Shown: piece by piece, positions 61,322 through 64,000 of the stretch
Position numbering within the stretch: the stretch's first letter is position 1
Layout: each line of letters begins with the position of its first letter
DNA from: Cycas panzhihuaensis
Lineage: Eukaryota > Cycadophyta
Direction: 5' to 3'
DNA length: 64,000 bases
Assembly: GCA_023213395.1 (NCBI GenBank)
Contig: CM041465.1
Span: 124,007,741-124,071,740 of the forward strand
Program-made: the position numbers and the translations under genes
Notes under the pieces: model-generated
Database searches by the model: none
What the model was told of the DNA's origin: nothing
The model's input: the letters and a program-made list of their open reading frames with translations, nothing else

Positions 61322-61678
61322 TGTTAGAAAAACTGAGAATGGGACTAAATTAAAACTTGAAAAGAGAGTAATAAAGTTGAGAGATTACAAAAGTGATAAT
61401 AATAAAAAATTGTTTATATTAAATCACCTGCAATACATAGTCATATCTACTCTAAAGCTCCAATGTAATCACCTTCAAAGTTCTTTGTTTAAAAACTATT
61501 ATTAAGACAAGGATTCACTCCTTTATTTAAGGATCATATCAAGGAGTTGAGGAAGTTATATGAGATTAACTAACCTTATATTAGTTAATCCACTAACATA
61601 AAATACACATTATTAACATTATTAAGTATACATAATGAAATGCACAATAATGTAATGAAATGTATATTATTTTTAACA
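61322..61678 (-). repeat. 3' LTR of element I
   Basis: 357 bp; on the minus strand it starts TGTTAAAAATAATATAC and ends TTTTTCTAACA. The partner LTR is outside the window, so the lower boundary rests on the TG...CA ends only. Confidence 0.65.
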
Positions 61679-61692
61679 CCCCCTCATAATAT
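61679..61692 (-). other. polypurine tract of element I
   Basis: On the minus strand ATTATGAGGGGGTG(TTAAAA): the G-run directly precedes the LTR start TGTTAAAA. Confidence 0.75.
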
Positions 61693-63574
61693 ATAATTTA
61701 TTATCCCTTATAAACAAGAGCCTTATGAGCCTCTCAAATTTCTCATTACTCAAAGCCTTAGTAAAAATATTTACAAGTTGGTCCTCTGTTGTATAGTACA
61801 ACCTCTTAACTATTTTACTATATATGTATTCTTAAATGAAATAATAATGTACTTCCACATGCTTTATCATAGTGCGAAAGACTAGATTCTTCAACAATTG
61901 AATTACACCTTGATTATCACAACACAATCATATAAGGTCATCCCACAAATGCTCAAAATATCTAAATAACTTCCTTAACCAAATCACTTCATAAATAGTT
62001 GCAACTGCAACTTTGTACTCTACTTTTATAGAAGATAAGGAGATGGTTGTCAGCTTCTTACTGCATTAAGAAATCACTCTAGAACCAAATGTAAATAGAA
62101 ATTTTATATTTAATCTCTAATTGTCAACATCTCCATCCTAATTTAAGTCAATATAGCCATGCACCTAAAACTCATAATCTCTTGAGAATAAGAGTCCAAA
62201 TCTAAAAGTACTCTTAACATACCTTAGTATGTACTTTGCTAACTTCTAATGAGAGATGGATAGAACACTCATAAAATGAGCTACAATGCCAATAGTATAA
62301 TTAATATCAAGCCTAGAATTGGTGGGGTAAATAAGGATTCTTACTAATTACCTATACAATATACCATCATTAATCATATCATCTTCCTCTTTAGACAGCC
62401 TAAGGCTAACTTCCATAGATGTAGCCATTGGCTTATGATCCCCCATATGGAATTATTTTAATAAATTATATGCATACATGGACTATGAAATAAATATACT
62501 ATTATCATTCTATTAAAATTCTAAACTAAAGTAGTAATATAGAATGCCAAGATTAGACATCTCAAAGACTTTGGAAAGGTCCTTTTTAAGAGATTCTATC
62601 CAAGAGGTATTACTACCAATGAAGATGAGATCATTAACATAGAGAATAAGGACAAGTATCTCATCATCCCTATGTTTGATATATAAGTTGTGATTTGATT
62701 CATAATGAGTAAATCCTAAAGTGATGAAGTATTCATCAATGTATACATACCACACCCTCAGTACCTACTTAAGCCCACACATGACTTTCTTCAACCTGCA
62801 TACAGGTTGCTCCTAGCCACCCTATATAAAGCCTTCAAACTACTACATATAAACCTGCTCATCAAGAATGCCATAAAGAAATGCACTCTTAATATATATT
62901 TGGTGGATTTTCCAACCAAATTTAGATGTAAGAGTAGTCAACACTTAGATGGTGGTCATTTTGACCATAGGTGCAAAGGTCTTCTTAAAGTCTACACCTT
63001 TAGTCTGAGCATAACGCTTATCTATAAGTTAAGCCTTGTATCTGTCGATATCACCATTTGATCGATACTTTACCTTATATACCTATTTATAACCAATCAT
63101 CTTCTTACCAAGTAAAAGCTCGACAAGATCCCAAGTATCATTCTTCAATATGGAGTTATACTTCTCCTATATAACTAGCTACCAATGGGGTATATCCTTA
63201 GCTTCAACAAAATATTCAAGTTCATATGTATTTAGGATATGAGATATCAAGGCAAATTTTACCCCACTATATGTCTATACACTTATATTAGTGTCAATAT
63301 CACTAATCTTAGAATCTTTTATAGTTTGAGTGTACCATTTGAATAACTGATAAGAAGAAGAAGATTCTAATTTCACTCTTCACTTTTATGTTCTTAGTAT
63401 TAACATTTACTATAAGAATGGCATCCTCATCAAACTTAGAAAAGAAAATATCTCTACTAATTATAATCTTCTTCTTCAAGGAATGCTAGAGTCTATATGC
63501 TCTAGATAACTCACTATACCCTACAAGCATGCACTTGTGATTTTTATCATCAAGTTTCTATTACTTTATATTGG

Positions 63575-63605
<31 letters not shown>

Positions 63606-63775
63606 CATATAGTACAACCAAGGACTCAAAGATTACAAATAGAATTTTTTTTCCATATCTAAGCCTCTTTAATAGTCATATTTTGAATAGCTATTATAGG
63701 ATTTCTATTCAAGATATACATTGTTATGTTCACTGCTTCAAATTATTAACATGACAGTTAATTCTTAAGCCACTA
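61690..63775 (-). pseudogene. Element I pol: integrase, RT, RNase H
   Basis: Minus-strand integrase end reads FEAVNITMYILNRNPIIAIQ near 63680-63730. LDDKNHKCMLVGYSELSRAY follows at 63490-63555, interrupted upstream by a (GT)n(AT)n microsatellite. RT at 62513-62755 has DEYFITLGFTHYESNHNLYI and LYVNDLIFIG, where the first Asp of YVDD has become Asn. RNase H at about 61730-62060 ends near 61750 with the usual copia IFTKAL-type segment. Stops are frequent; it is not functional. Confidence 0.88.
63575..63610. repeat. (GT)n(AT)n microsatellite
   Basis: Six GT units then about 12 AT units, lying inside the integrase remnant of element I. Confidence 0.92.
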
Positions 63776-64000
63776 TGTTAATATTAACATGGTTTAACTA
63801 TGGTGATTAAGTGAAAAGGTGTGACTTATTTGGAGGGTCACAACCCTAATCGGGTGACACCTCTTGGAAGAATATAAATGCCTTGAAGTCTTATGTATTC
63901 AATGTATCAAATCAATTATGTAATAATCAATGTGATCTATCAAGGATCCTTTTATGGTGGGTTTTTTCCTGAAAGGGTTATTCCACGTAAATCGTGTGTA
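63776..64000 (+). repeat. Element J: LTR truncated by window end
   Basis: Starts with the perfect inverted repeat TGTTAATATTAACA, interrupting the integrase frame of I. A TATA-like AATATAAATG lies at 63871-63880. The closing TTTTTTCCTGAAAGGGTTAT and CCACGTAAATCGTGTG match the R/U5 end typical of plant copia LTRs. The end of the LTR and any PBS are just outside. Confidence 0.7.

Larger units (their letters stand above)
61322..63775 (-). mobile_element. Element I: Ty1/copia retrotransposon, 3' part, interrupted by J
   Basis: On the minus strand: integrase 63440-63775, linker, RT about 62510-63330, RNase H about 61690-62120, PPT and a 3' LTR at 61322-61678. Its 5' half would lie beyond the LTR J and the window end. 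Confidence 0.85.

Overview
This window looks like heterochromatic, retrotransposon-packed DNA from a flowering plant. It is AT-rich. The recognisable proteins are plant Ty1/copia and Ty3/gypsy polyproteins, and primer binding sites matching plant initiator-methionine tRNA recur beside LTRs. One element carries a fragment that I read as a plant nardilysin exon. I see no intact host gene, rRNA, tRNA or CRISPR. Almost every coding tract is broken by TAG/TAA codons where CAG, CAA or TGG would be expected, which is the usual decay of methylated repeats. The species cannot be named from this sequence. All boundaries, alignments and family calls were made by eye.

Layout. The window is a nest of LTR elements, lettered A to J here. 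A is an old Tat-like gypsy on the minus strand (about 3.1-5.8, 37.5-41.3 and 50.9 kb onward). It is split by B, a plus-strand copia (5772-37533), and by C, a coding-poor LTR element (41327-50933, TSD TGGAT). B is itself split by D, a minus-strand gypsy (6255-21169, TSD TTTAG), and by E, a plus-strand copia (22260-31461, TSD ATTTA). C is split by F, another plus-strand copia (42010-49050). The 5' LTR of D is interrupted by a composite (12279-20191, TSD GAGGA) made of a miniature LTR element (TRIM) joined to G, a minus-strand copia of the same family as B. To the right are H, a coding-poor LTR element (52962-56772, TSD AACAC); I, a minus-strand copia (61322 to at least 63775); and J, a truncated LTR at the window end.

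Five insertions have exact 5-bp target-site duplications, so relative order can be read. A is oldest among A-G. B and C came next, then D and E (in B) and F (in C), and then the TRIM/G composite (in D). The reading frame of A resumes on the far side of B at the expected RT position, which confirms the nesting independently.

Most interesting points: the TRIM/copia composite shares one target-site duplication as if it integrated as a unit, and the sister LTR of D gives the empty site. The 4.2-kb leader of E contains host-gene fragments in antisense. A gene-like tract at 1-3120 lies antisense to and downstream of the Tat-like pol, where some Tat elements carry an antisense ORF. Element H and the 58.5-59.9 kb region contain coding-like tracts that I could not identify.
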